From Cocos nucifera (lineage: Eukaryota; Streptophyta; Magnoliopsida; Arecales; Arecaceae): a DNA stretch of 64,000 nt. The notes under the pieces are model-generated. The model searched no databases, had not been told where the DNA came from, and saw nothing but the letters and a program-made list of their open reading frames with translations. The position numbers were made by a program, and so were the translations under genes. The stretch's first letter is position 1. The number at the start of each line of letters is the position of its first letter. The stretch spans positions 62,001 to 126,000 of the forward strand of contig QRFJ01004214.1 of assembly GCA_006176705.1 (NCBI GenBank). Reading direction: 5' to 3'. Shown here piece by piece: positions 47,052 through 59,604 of the stretch.

Positions 47052-48500
47052 TGTTGGAGGATTTTTATGCTTGCTGAAGACATAAGAATTTAGGCTGAAC
47101 TTGAAGTCATCAAGAAATAGAAGCCAAAGTCACAATATAGGCTTACTGAAGGTCTTTAGAAGGCTGAAGTTGAGGTCCTATCTTAGGCCGAACTTGAAGT
47201 CATCAAGAGATGGAAGCCATAGTCATAATATAGGTTGATTAAAGATCTTTAGAAGGCTATGATCGAGGTCCTATTTCAGGCTAAACATGAAGTTATCAAG
47301 AGATGAAAGACAAAGTCACAATATAGGCTAATTGAAGGTCTTCAGAAGGCTAAGATCGAGGTCCTATCTCAGGCCGAAGTTGAAGTCATCAAGTGATGGA
47401 AGCCAAAGTCATAATATAGACTAATCGAAGATCTTCAAAAGGCTGAGGTCAAGGTCTTATTTCATGCCAAACTTGAAGTCATCTAGAGATGGAAGCCAAA
47501 GTCATAATATAGGCTGATTGAAGGTCTTTAGAAGGCAGAGATCGAGGTCTTATTTTGGGCTGAGTTTAAAGTTACCAAAAGATGGAAGTTAAGATCTTCA
47601 AAAGGCTAAATTGGAGGTCATTGAAGGCTGAGGTCGATGTGCTATCTCAGACCGAGCTTATAGTAATCAAAAGATGAAAGTCAGGATCACAAAATAGACT
47701 GAATTGAAGGTCATTAAAGGCTAAGGCTGAGATCCTATTTCAGACCGAGCTTGAAATTATCAAAAGATGAAAGTCAAAGTCTTTAAAAAGCTGAATTGAA
47801 GGTTATTGAAGGCTGAGGCCAAGATCCTATCTCAGGCCGAGCTTGAAGTTTTCAAGAGATGGAAGCTAGGATCACAAAATAGGCTGAATCGAAGGTCATT
47901 GAAAGCTAAGGCTAAGGTCCTATTTTGGACGGAGCTTGAAGTTATCAAAAGATAGAAGCCAAGATCTTTTGAAGGCTGAATTGAAGGTCATTGAGAAGGC
48001 TGAGGCCGAGATCCTAATTCAGGCCGAACTTGGAAAGACTGAAGTCCTAATTGAAGATGTTCCAAAGGTTGAAGTTCTCACTCTTGACTCTAGGTTGTCA
48101 ACCTACATAATTAAGAGATGGTTCCCCCTCTTGCATAACATGAGAGGACAATACCTGACACGATTCCTAGGAATATTCTTATGGACAAATAAAATATCTC
48201 TGACAACTCACTGCTCTTCCATGACTAACAATCCATGAGCCCTCGTAGCAAACTCTGGACCCTTCTATAAAAGGAAAAAAAGAGGGACCCGAAGATATAC
48301 AACTTCATCTCTCCAAAATGCTCATCTTCTTCCTTCTATTGAACAAAAAACTGACTTGAGCGTTGGGGGGTTTTCGTCGAAGCCAACTCCGATCGAAAAC
48401 TTCTTTTGCAAGTATGATCACCTCCATCCCATCGCCATTGACTTGCTGCCATCGCACAACTCCAGCCAACCCGACCTCAAGATGGATTTTCGCATCAACA
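47052..48500 (+). repeat. E7 left LTR
   Basis: Its first two thirds are 93-bp tandem repeats. TATAAAAG at 48266-48273 is the probable TATA box. It ends ...CGCATCAACA. Confidence 0.9.
47067..48238 (+). pseudogene. Decayed 31-residue-repeat ORF within E7 left LTR
   Basis: From ATG 47067, about ten units of 92-93 bp follow; for example the ATCAAGAGA block recurs at 47109, 47202, 47295, 47388, 47481 and 47574. In the best frame a unit reads AELEVIKRWKPKSQYRLIEG plus LQKAEVEVLSQ, a charged, helix-like 31-residue repeat. Stops are mostly CAG to TAG. Two 92-bp units shift the frame. The end (47936-48238) is open and non-repetitive: VEVLTLDSRLSTYIIKRWF. I do not recognise a protein family. Confidence 0.6.
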
Positions 48501-50924
48501 GATGGTGGTAGAAGGAGGGATCATTAAGGCTATTTATGGGAAGAAATGAGCACCCAGTGAGAGAAACTCCATCGTATTGCTCCAATGCCAACGAGATTCA
48601 GCATCCATCTTTAACGGATCCTATCCAAGCTTAAATTAGGGGCTCCAAATAAGAAAAAAATTTCAATCAAAGAGAAAAGCTCAAGCAAGGAAGAAAACGA
48701 TGACAAGGATGATCTAGACCGACAAAGAGCCATAAGATCTAGATAGAAAATATAATTATGCAATTTTTTTAGTCCTATTATATTCCTAATTTTTCATCCA
48801 TTCTCTTGAGTTCTACAAAGAATCAAATATTAGAAGGAGGATCTTCATTTACACTTCGATTTACTTGGCAAACTAAAAACAATCTTTGAAATCCAAAATA
48901 AAATGGAGGGACTGAGATGCTGGGAGAGACGGAAAAAATGGAGGGGTAGAGGAGAATGAAGAGAGGCTTTCCTAAGTTGGTGGTTAGTTTGGCATAAATC
49001 TACTATCATACTTATTGTATCTTCATTTGGGTACCTATTTTCCACTATAGGCAATTTTATTTGTGAATCATTTAATAAAGTAGTGTGCTCTTATCACTTT
49101 AACAGTCATACTAATGGGTTTAGCCTACTGGTTGCTATAGTAGGACCAAGAAGTTATTTCTATTCACTATTTCCATAGGTCACAAATTTTACCTATCTGG
49201 GTTAAATCAGAGCTATATTCTTCAAGCTAAGTGATGTGCCATTTTCTTAGATTCTGCTATAACTATTTATTATTTTTCATACATTGCTCTATTAAATGAA
49301 ATATGTAGATTCCAAAATTTAGCTACTATTATACACCATCAGTTTTACCTTATACAGTTGCATTTGGCACTTCTCATTCCAAAACTATCAGCAAATCTAC
49401 TCAAACTTTAAATTTTAGAGGGCGGACAAGGATACCTCAACATTTATCTTATCTTGGTTATAACTAAAGTGGTAACTATAATACAGTAATGGTTTGCAGA
49501 GATATGAAAGATTCCCTTGAGAGACTCAAAAACATGATTATAATTAAAGTAATCTTTTAAACATCAAAAATCATTTAGGATCATTAATTTATCCTATATT
49601 TAAAGTTGCGTTTCTTTAAAGTTGAGCTACTTGACTAATTTTTGATATGTCTATGGTTGAAAGTATCTAGGGAAGGATAGTGGCTACAAATCACATAATA
49701 TGGTTTAAATACTTGTCAAGCTCCATCCCAACGATCGATTAAACTTGATTGTTGATGGTAAACCTTATCAAAAAAAAAAGAAAAAAAAAAGAAGAAAGAA
49801 AGGGGTGTTCAGTTCCCCTATCTTAAAAAAAAAAAAGTGAACAAAAAAAAAAGAAATAGAGAAAGAAGAAAGAGGGGCCGGGTCGGCATCCGCCAGCCTC
49901 GCCCCAGCCCCTATGCCTCTGGTCAATGTTCGACCGGCCCTCCCCACGCCCGTCGCACATTCAATCGACATCCACCAAGCCCGCACTCAAGGTCCTCTAA
50001 TCGATCTCCCCTACACTCCCATGCATGATCCACTACATTTTCGATCGATTTTCCACTCCCAGCATGCTCGGTCGATATTCTCTCTCCCTCACACAATAAT
50101 TTCGACCAATCTTCCTCTCCCTACATGCTCGGCCATACTTCTCTCTCCCCCGCATAATGACTCCAGCTGATCTTCCCTCTCCCATAACCCATGGTGCCCC
50201 TCCAGTTGATCTCCTCCCTATGCGCCAATCTCTTTCCTCACGACTCCAAGTGGTGGTCGAAATCGATCAAAGCGATGGCACCAACCTTCTTCCTCTACAC
50301 TCCCAGGCACAGTCGGAATCAATCATAGTGACACCGACCTTCTCCTACCCAGCATGCAATGGCTCCGACGTTCTTCTCCCCGTGCTTGCAAGCATGGCCA
50401 ACGATGGCTCTGGTCGATCACCTCCCCCGTGCTCCAAGGCACAGCCCATGATGGCAAGGATCCCTAGCCCTAGCATCTCCAGCCAACCTCCCCATAAGGT
50501 GACCCTCTCTCAATCCTGAACCCTAGCGATCTTCTTCTAGTGCGCTCCTAGAAGCAATCCATGGTGACTCCGACCGTCTCCTCTCCCCTATGCACCCCTA
50601 TAGCAGATCTCGTCTCCCTACATGCCCAAACGACCTCCAACCAACCTCCCTCATGCTCCCAGGTGCAATTCATAGTGACTCCAATTGTTTCCTCTCTCCC
50701 ACGCACCCCCTGCAGCCGAGCTTCTCTCTCGAATGCTTGTGCATCTCTTATCGACCTCCTCCTCACTTGTGATCCCAGATGGCTTCTTCCTTGCGATCCG
50801 GTAATGACTCCAACCTTCTTCCCCCATGCCCAAGCGCGATCGAGCCCACTGTAGTAGTGCTGAAGTTCTTCTCTATGCATAGTAGATAGTTAAATCCATC
50901 CCCGACAGTACCGATCTCCTCCAA

Positions 50925-51000
50925 AAAAATAATAAAAATAAATAATAAATAAATAAAATATAAATAAATAAATAAAATATAAATAAATAAATGAAGAAGA
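50925..51000. repeat. Microsatellite-like TAAA/ATAA tract
   Basis: Runs of AATAAATAAATAA and variants. They create spurious minus-strand ORFs rich in Phe, Leu and Tyr. Confidence 0.85.
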
Positions 51001-51969
51001 AGAAAGAAGAAGAAAAGAAAAAGAAGAGGAAAGAATGAGCCCTCCAGCCAATCCTCTCTCCCCTGCACCCACGCATCATGGTGTCCTCCCCATTGCTAAT
51101 CTTCTATCCCACACATCCAAATGTGGCTGAAGTCCTCTCAACAGCACTAATACTTCCCTGCATGCCTAGGTGTGGACGAACCTACTATGATGGTATCGAG
51201 GTTTGTGCACCTCCAGCATGGCTGAACCAGCCACCAAGCAGCCCTCGAAGTCCTTGTGCATGGGCTCCAAGCCGAAGCTGACTGGGAGCAACCGTGAAGC
51301 CACCTACAAAAGCCATAACCTTTGCATGCGGCCCTATGAATTTGACTCATTAAACCCAAGTTACTACACACAAAAAAAGAGAGAGAGAAGAAGAAGAAGA
51401 AGATAGAGTCTAATCTGAATCAGAGTAATCCAGGGCAAAAGCTCAAATCAAATAATATGAAGGGGTCAAACAGAACCTAAATAGAGAACTCATGGCGAAA
51501 GACTTTTAAACTTCTGACCACTATTATTTTTCTTTCTTTCTTATCTTTCATGCAAGGCTATAGGACACCAGAACCAAGGCCAAACCCAAAACTAATTAAA
51601 ACTAAGGTCAAAAGACTAAGGCTGAAGCTGAAGTAAAAATAAATGCTGAAGTTGAAGTTAGAATCTAGACTAATCCAAGGTCAAACCCTAAGCCAAGTTG
51701 AAGATAGATCCTAAACCAATATGAGCTCAAAACTCGAGCCAGGTTGAGGTCAGGTTCAAGACCAAGCAAAGGTCAAAATTAAGGACAAGCTAAAGTTTAA
51801 TTCACAGCTAAGCCAAAGTCAAAATCATGATCGAGGTTGAGCTATCAAACCCAAATTCAAGCAAAAAAAAAAGAATGATGAAATCAATGCCGAAGAAGCT
51901 GACTCAACTAGAAGAAGTCCAACCCTAGAAAGAAGGTTGAGGTAATCAACCTAATAAGAACATCAACCA

Positions 51970-52790
51970 ACGAAGGCCAACCGTATCAGAAATAGGAGAA
52001 GAATCTCGTGCTGACTCGAATGAACACCTCTAGTTATTTAAGATAGGAGGAGAGGAGAGACCCTTATAATGGCCCTTTTGTATCCCAATGATCTTATTAG
52101 GGATAGGAGGAGGACCTCATCCTATCAAAGGTAAAGCCCAACCATGTCAGAAATAAGAGGAGGACCTTGTCCTGACATAGGTAAAAGGAGAAAAGCCCTT
52201 TCAACGATCCTTTCATGCCTCGATAATCTTGTTAGGAATAGAAGAAGAACCTCATCCTAATAAGGATAAAGGCCAATCATGTCAGGAATAGGAGGAGAAT
52301 CTTGTCCTGACATAGATGAAGATCTCCAATTATTTAAGACAAGAGGAGGGAAGAGGCCCTTACAATGGCACTTTTGTGTTCCAATGACCTTGTTAGCAAA
52401 AGAAGGAGGACCTCATCCTAACAAAGGTAAAAGGCCAACCATGTTAGGAGCAGGAGGACCTCCTCCCGATAAAAGGGAGAGATCCTTTCAATGGCCCTTT
52501 CATGCCCCGATGATCTTGTTAGGAATAGGAGGAGAATCTCATCCTAACAAGAGTAAAGGATAGCTGTGTTAAGAATAAGACAAGAACCTCATCCTAACAT
52601 GGATTAAGATCTTTGGTTATCCAAGAGAGAAGAAAGAAAGAGGGCCTTACAATGGTCTTTTTGTGCCCCAATGATCTTGTTAGGAACAGGAGAAGAACCT
52701 TATCCTAACAAAGGATGAAAGCCAACCATGTCAGGAATAGAAGGAGGACCTTGTCCTAACTTGGACAAAGATCCTAACGAGGGATGTGAA
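51970..52790 (+). repeat. Degenerate tandem repeat in E7 interior
   Basis: Blocks like GGCCAACCATGTCAGGAATA recur near 51976, 52136, 52269, 52431, 52558 and 52720. Spacing alternates about 160 and 130 bases, suggesting a 290-base higher-order unit. Confidence 0.7.
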
Positions 52791-53111
52791 GGCCTCTGAT
52801 TTTTAAATCTGATGTTAAATATCAAGATCTATAAAAATTCAAGCTCAGAATATCAATTTTTGTAGAAATTTGATCTTAGAAAGCAGAGGTATATAGAAAT
52901 CCGAGCTCAAAATATCATCATGTATAGAAATTTGATCTTAGAAGATAGAGGTTAGCAAAAATCTATGCTCAAAAAGTTGAGGATAAAATTGAATACTTTT
53001 GAACAATTTCAATAAGAAATTCAAATATTCTAAATCTAAATGACAAAAAAGAACTTGTCTTCGGCAAGTCCAACTTAGTATACTCCCTTCGTTCGAACCA
53101 AGGCTCAAACT

Positions 53112-53129
53112 CGGAAGTAAGGGGGCTAT
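53112..53129 (+). other. E7 polypurine tract
   Basis: cggaagtaagggggctat lies directly before the right LTR. Confidence 0.8.
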
Positions 53130-54576
53130 TGTTGAAAGATTTTTATGCCTACCAAAGACATGAGAATTTAAGCCAAACATAAAGTCATCAAGAGATGGAA
53201 GTCAAAATCACAATATAGGCTAATTGAAGATCTTCAAAAGGCTGAGGCCGAGGTCTATCTCAGGCCGAACTTGAAGTCATCAAGAGTTGAAAGCCAAAAT
53301 CATAAAATAGGCTGATTGAAGGTCATAAGAAGGCTAAAGTGGAGGTCCTATTTTAGGCTAAACTTGAAGTGATCAAGAGATGGAAGCCAAAGTCTTAATA
53401 TAGGCTGATTGAAGATCTTCAGAAGGCTGAGGCCGAGATCCTATCTCAAGTTGAATTTGAAGTCATCAAGAGATGGAAGCCAAAGTCATAATATAGGCTG
53501 ATTAAAGATCTTTAGAAGGCTAAGGCTGAGGTCTAATTTTAGGCCAAACTTGAAGTCATCAAGAGATGGAAGCTGAAGTCACAATATAGGTTGATTGAAG
53601 ATCTTTAGAAGGCTAAGGCCAAGGTTCTATTTCGGGCTGAGCTTGAACTTATCAAAAGATAGAAGTTAAGATCTTCAGAAGGCTGAATTGAAGGTCATTG
53701 AAGGCTGAGGTCGAGGTCCTTTCTCAAGCCGAGCTTGAAGTTATCAAGAGATGGAAGTCAAGATCACAAAATAGGCTGAATTGAAGGTCATTGAAGGCTG
53801 AAGTTGAGGTCCTATTTTGAGCCAAGCTTGAAGTTATCAAAATATGAAAGTCAAAATCTTCAGAAGGTTGAATTGAAGGATATTGAAGGTTGAGGTCAAG
53901 GTTCTACCTCAGGCCAAGCTTGAAGTTATCAAGAGATGGAAGTCATGATCACAAAATAGATTGAATTGAAGGTTATTATAGGCTGAGGCTGAGGTCCTAT
54001 TTCAGGCCGGGCTTGAAGTTATCAAAGGATGGAAGCCAAGGTCTTCTGAAGGTTGAATTGAAGGTCATTGAGAAGGCTAAGACTGAGGTCCTAATTCAGG
54101 CCAAACTTGAAAAGATTGAAGTCCTAATTGAAGTTATTCCAAAGGTTGAAGTTCCCACTCTTGACTCCAGATTGTCAACCCAGATAACTAAGAGATGGTT
54201 CCCTCCTGTATGCCATGAGGGGACAATACCTGATATGATTCCTCGAAATATTCCAGTGGGCGAACAAAATATCTCTATCAATTCGCTACTCTTCCATGAC
54301 TAACAACCCACGAGCCATCCTAACAAACTACAAATCCTTCTATATAAAGTGAGAAAAGAGGGATCTCAAGGTACATAACTTTTTCTCTCCAAAATGCTCA
54401 TCTTCTTCCTTCTATTGAACAAAAAATTGACTTAAGCGTAGGAGGATCCCCATCAGAGCCAACTCCAATTGAGGACTTCTCTTGTAGGCACGGTCACCTT
54501 CGTCCCATTATCGCCTACTTGCCATCATCGCATAACTCCAGCCAATCAGACCTCGAGATGGATTTTCACATCAACA
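53130..54576 (+). repeat. E7 right LTR
   Basis: Co-linear with the left LTR, including the 93-bp repeats (about 53145-54130) and the open, non-repetitive end (54013-54303, KVEVPTLDSRLST). TATATAAAG at 54341-54349. Confidence 0.9.
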
Positions 54577-54581
54577 ATATT

Positions 54582-55299
54582 AATTCTATACTTGTAAAAA
54601 TTATAATACCTAGATTTATATATCCTAGGATTTTTGCTACACCACATGAATCCTAATAAATCCAAACTCTAGCTGAAAAATTCTCTTAGATAAATCCAAT
54701 ACATGAAAGCACTCATAGAGCCCATGTACACCCATGTCTTCCATGCTCTCATCCCCTAGATTTAAACCTGATCCATATATGAGTTAGTCCCCTTAAGATC
54801 TTATAAACCAGTCCTTAAGACCCCTTGGATTAAACCTAATCCAAGACCAAACAAAAAATTTCATCTAGTTATGTTCGCTACTATCGAGCTGGCTCTATCA
54901 GAAGTCGAGCTAGCTTGAATGCATCTTGCCTAAACACTATCTTCTATCTGCCTAAGAGGGTTGACTTGATTGCAGTCTGAGCTAGCTCAATCTGAGTCCA
55001 TGCTGGCTCGACTACATATTTGAGCCAACCCGATTATGTGCCAACCCCTAGTCTTAACTGATACTTCTTCTAGTTCTAATTCTTTGCTCTATCTTGCGTT
55101 TTAGATCTCCAAAGTACCTACCAAGCCCCCCAAGGTCCTCACACCTGAACCTCAAGCTAGTGGAGGACTACACACCGCTTCTATCCTTGGATAATTTCTA
55201 TACTAGTTCTAGAACCATGCCTCTCCTAGACTCCTCTAAGCCAACATCCTGACTCCTCCCATGGCCTTCTAAGGCTTCGTAGCACCATCGATCCTTACA
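54582..55299 (-). repeat. E5 5' LTR, piece 2
   Basis: It matches 41615-42090 and 45004-45209. On the minus strand it begins TGTAAGGATCG. E4 sequence resumes at 55300. Confidence 0.85.
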
Positions 55300-57318
55300 T
55301 TTACTTACTGAATAAGATTTCTTCTAAAACCATTTCTACCACACCATATGAGATGTGACATGGTAAGAAATCAGGTCTGAGTCATCTCAAGATTTGGGAT
55401 TGTCCGGCCCATGTCAAAAGATAACAAGCAGACAAGTTATCATTAAGGTCCCTTAGAGCTCGATTCATCGGATATCCTAAGAAATCTTTAGGATATTAAT
55501 TGTATCTTCTAGAAGATGATAATGTGATTGTGAGTTGACATGCTATCTTTCTTAGAAAATAGTTCATTCAAGATGGAGGCAAAGAAAGACAGATCAAGCT
55601 CGAAGAGAAAGTTTCTGAAGAGCAATGAGCTAAGGAACCTGAGGAACTAGTTCAGTTTGAGTCGATCCACACACTTTCTCCTCCACCATATAAGTCTAAT
55701 AGGATTTCTCATCGTCCTAACAGATACTTAGGTATTGTTTTAGAAGATATAGAGAAAATATTCCTCACAAAAAATGAGGTATATGGAGATGACCCCAAAT
55801 TCTATGATGAGACGATATTAGATATTGACTCCAAGAAATAGTTAGAGACAATGAAGTTAGAAACTAACTTAATACACTCAAACCAAGTCTAGACCTTAGT
55901 AGATCTACTTGAGGATACTATACCTATTGGATGTAAATAGATCTTTAAGAAAAAGATTGGTACAGATAGGAATGTAAAGATATTCAAAGCTAGGTTGCTG
56001 GCGAAAGAGTATAGTCTATGCTAAGGCATTGACTATCAAGATACTTTTTTACTAGTGGCTATGCTTAAATCCATCCACATACTACTTGCAGTTGTAGTAT
56101 ATTCCTAAATAGATATCTTGAGGAAGATATCTATATGTAACAACTATTTAGTTTCAGCTCCTGTGATAGTGATCACAAAGTTTGTAAGCTGCAAATGTCC
56201 ATTTATGGACTTAAGCAAGCATCTCAGAGTTCGAATGCTTGTTTTAATGATGTGATAAAATTATTTAGTTTCATCAAGTATAAGAAGTCCTGTGTGTTCA
56301 AGAAGGTTAGTGGGAGCACTATTGTCTTCCTCGTATTATACGTAGATAACATCCTCCTAATTAGGAATGATATTTTCATGTTGACCTTTGTCAAAGTTTA
56401 TTTGTCTAAGAAGTTTTCTATGAAAAATCTAGGTGAGGCATCCTTTATTTTAGGGATCAAGATCTATAGAGATAAATCAAGCAGGATGCTAGGTTTATCG
56501 TAGAAAATATACATTAAGGAGGTGCTGAAGAGGTTCAGCATGGAGAATTCCAAGAGGAGTTGTGTACCCTTCAAACATAGTATTCATGTCTCAAAGAATA
56601 TGTGCCCTAACACATCGAAAGAGATTGAATGCAGAAGCAGGATCTCTTATGCTTTGATAATAGGGAGCCTCATATATGCCATGCTTTGTACAGAACCTGA
56701 TATAGCCCATGCTGTGAGTGTCACAAACAGATATCAGTTGAATCTAGGCAAAGAGCATTCAACTTCTATGAAATATATCCTTAAGTACTTGAGAAGAACT
56801 AAGTATATGTTTTTGATTTTTGGAAATGGAGAACTCCAAGTGCAAGGATATACTGATTAAGACTTTATGTTTGACATGAATGATCAAAAGTTGACATCAG
56901 AAAGTTTGTTCTTGTGCAATAGTGGCACTATAAGCTAGAAGAGTTCAAAGTAGACAGTGATTGCAGAATCTACTATGAAAGTAGAACACATTACTGCCTT
57001 AGAAGCTACGAAGGAGGTATTCTAGTTCAAGAAGTTTGCTATGGAGATAGGAGTGATGCCATCTAATGCCATCCCTCTCTACTACGACAACAACGATACC
57101 ATAGCCTAGCTAAGGAGCCAAGGTCTCACTAAAAATCCAAGCATATCGAGTGGTGGTTCCACCTTATCCGCGATTATCTCAAGAAGGGATACATCAAGAT
57201 AAAAAGAGTCGACACTGTGGATAATGCAACTGACCCACTGACGAAGCCTTTGAGCCAACAAAAGATTGAAGCCCATCTTGAGTAGATAAGACATAGATTT
57301 GTAGCCCATTGGCTTTAG
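55300..57318 (+). pseudogene. E4 second half of integrase, RT and RNase H
   Basis: It resumes at the LLNR-VPSKT region of integrase, matching E1 from about 4987. RT: SIYGLKQASQS (56195 on) and YVDN instead of YVDD at 56339-56350. RNase H ends with DPLTKPL and a TAG at 57316-57318. There are many stops and small deletions, including one of tens of bases near 56100 that removes the MDVKTAFL block. The most decayed of the four related Copia copies. Confidence 0.85.
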
Positions 57319-57332
57319 ATCAAGTGGGAGTT

Positions 57333-59604
57333 TGTTAGATGTGTGCCCTAGAAACTAGATTAGTCGGATACTTATAAAACTTTCTATGGGCATAATTTAT
57401 AAAATTTGACTTATAAATAAAATTTAGATTATTCTTTCAATTACATTTTTGTTTATTGTGTTTGTGATTTATCCTTTGGGTTGATAGGAATGCTAACATA
57501 TGTTATCAAGAGTTGAGAATTTGAAACATGTGTTATCATAATTAACTAATAAATTACTTTCAATCATAGGATCATCATGAGGATAGTAATCAATCCAGAA
57601 GATTAATGAACGATTGCTTTCTTAGGATAGATATGTCTTAAATTTATGGTGTGAGAATATCAAACCAAAAGTATAAATGCTTGTTAAGAATAAGGATATT
57701 GATCATGATCAATTTTGTGCAGTCATAAGAAAGTCTACCTTCTCGTCAATGACTTGCTCATTGTGACAGTAGTGTGTCTATTTTTTTAATCTGAGGTGCA
57801 TCAGCAATTCACCTTGAGGGTGTTATAGTTTGACTACACCATAACTTGATCTTCTAGTCATTTGGAATCTTGAGGTATATGTTGTCTATAGCATGTTCAT
57901 TGTAGGATTTGGATCGCACCAAGATGGGATCTATCAATCCGATAAAGGAGTAGTCCTATGGTGTTCAAGAGATTGAGTCCTAAAGTCCATGGCCATGGCA
58001 GTGTGAAATAATGGAGAAAAGTTTCTATTAGAATTTTACATTAGACTCAAATCGATTGATTCTATCATATGATAGGTATGAGATTTGATGAGTTGACCTT
58101 AACCTTGGTCTTGTTGGGATTCATTATAGAAGAACTGAATCACAAGATAACTGCACTGAGATGTTCTTATTCAGGTCTGATGGATTACCACCACATACTA
58201 CAAGATGTCACTAGTGAATTATGGGACTAATTAGAATTATCTTAATGATCGATAATTCTAATTGGATGAATCATAAAGAGTTCTGATCCATCGAAAGGAG
58301 TTTTAATAATGTCAATAATGGAGATCATGTCATATTCAATTACCATATAGAATTTAACCTATGGGGTCACAAAAATAAGAGTTTGGGTTTTGATGTTTTA
58401 ATTGGACTCACACAATTTGATTGATTTGGATTTGATCCAATCAGGTTCAAGAAAATCATGCTAGCACATGATTGAACCTAATTTTTCTCCTACATTGGAT
58501 TTCCTATTGGTTTGGACTGAGTCAAATTAGATTTGACTTGTCTGAAAATCCTAAATTATGCTTATCTAATTAGATTAGGATCTTATCCTGATTTCCTAAG
58601 AGGATAAGCTTGAGGGGGTGCCAAGCCAAGTGTTGGCGCCCCCTCCCTTTTGACTTGGTCTTGTGCAGAAGAGAAAGGATGCACGCCCCCTATTTTTTCT
58701 CATGGGAGCATGCACCATCTATTGCTTTATAAAAGAGAGAGAATATTTGAGAGGGCACATGCCCTCTTCCTTCTTTCTAGCATGCACCACCTTGGAGATA
58801 TGATAAGGGAGTTGGTTTTATTTAAATCCAGTTTGAATAGGTCAAAGAGTTTGAATTAATTCAAACTGGAGGAGGGAGGTTATCTAGGGTGCCAACTACT
58901 TTATTAGATAAGGTGGCACATGCCAGATGAATATTTTTGTGTGACAAAATGCCATGAAAAAAGAGAAGGGGGCACCAATCTCATGAAAGGAGTCCCTCTG
59001 CTCTAATTATTTGACTCGGACAAATACTTAAGGCCCTTAGACTCTAAGTCTCCTTCTTCTATAAATAGGGGACTAGGCTAAAGGGTTTAGCATCACAATT
59101 TTTAAGTGAGAAGCCCTGCTTCTCCCTCTCTACACCTCCTCCCTCCTTTCCAGATCCTCTTTCTCTCCCTCTCTCTCCCATGCCCAAGTGTTTGGCTGAT
59201 CTAAGCTTTCAAATGTCGAAGTGCTGCCCGCATAATAAGAAGAAGGAGATCCGATCGTGTGTCGATCGAAGTGCTGTCGATGATCCGATCAAATGTAGAA
59301 TTGGGAGATCCAAATCTAATTTGCCAAAGTCAGATCAAGTAAGAAGAAGACATCTAGATCTGAACCTGAGTGGATACCAATAGAGGCCGGGCACATGCAT
59401 GGCTTGAAGGTAAACCTCGATAGAAGTTTAGATCATCGAATCATAGAGATCGTCTACTCGGACAAGATGATGTGATTACCAACTACTTCACATACTTATT
59501 TATTTAGAGATTATGTAACTAGATCTATGAATCCAAGGTTGGATCGGATCTGAAAAAGTTTTAAATTCCACTGCTCTAATCTGATCAGCACAAAAGTTCC
59601 TTCA
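57333..59604 (+). repeat. E4 3' LTR (2,272 bp)
   Basis: It starts TGTTAGATGTGTGCCC after a polypurine tract (57319-57332) and ends CA. TATAAATAG is at 59060-59068. The target duplication would be CTGAA (59605-59609), the left copy being off-window. Confidence 0.9.

Larger units (their letters stand above)
48501..53111 (+). other. E7 internal region, non-coding
   Basis: It begins with GATGGTGGTAGAAGGAGGG, the likely but unassigned primer site. The rest by parts: mixed AT-rich DNA to 49760; A-rich 49768-49860; C/T-rich 49870-50880, whose ORFs are proline/serine-rich with no domain; a TAAA-type microsatellite 50925-51000; GAAGCTGAAGT-like repeats 51590-51960; degenerate tandem repeats 51970-52790; short AT repeats to 53010. 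No retroviral protein on either strand. Confidence 0.75.
47052..54576 (+). mobile_element. E7: non-autonomous LTR element (LARD-like), 7.5 kb
   Basis: LTRs 47052-48500 (1,449 bp) and 53130-54576 (1,447 bp) both run TGTTG...CATCAACA. The interior is 4.6 kb without gag or pol. A polypurine tract precedes the right LTR, so orientation is plus. Flanks GTATT and ATATT are a 5-base duplication with one change. Tandem repeats and the GGGGGCTAT tract recall Gypsy Tat-type derivatives, but without coding sequence that placement is a guess. Confidence 0.87.
41399..55299 (-). mobile_element. E5: minus-strand gag-only Copia element, with two nested insertions
   Basis: Two copies of one LTR (863 and about 880 bp after removing insertions) flank 1.65 kb that encodes only Gag. 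E4 integrase sequence continues on both sides (41398 and 55300) without visible loss. A solo LTR splits the left LTR and E7 splits the right LTR. No RT or integrase is present, so it needed another element's enzymes. It fits the terminal-repeat, gag-only class of non-autonomous elements. Confidence 0.8.

Noticed and set aside
47068..48040. CRISPR-like regularly spaced repeats
   Set aside because: The 93-bp units are contiguous tandem repeats without unique spacers, in a plant LTR.
49837..50880. Cluster of overlapping ORFs with proline/serine-rich translations in the E7 interior
   Set aside because: They lie in C/T-rich sequence, overlap on both strands, and show no domain. Low complexity explains the lack of stops.
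50763..51079. Minus-strand ORFs rich in Phe, Leu, Ile and Tyr that look like membrane proteins
   Set aside because: They are translations of the TAAA/ATAA microsatellite.
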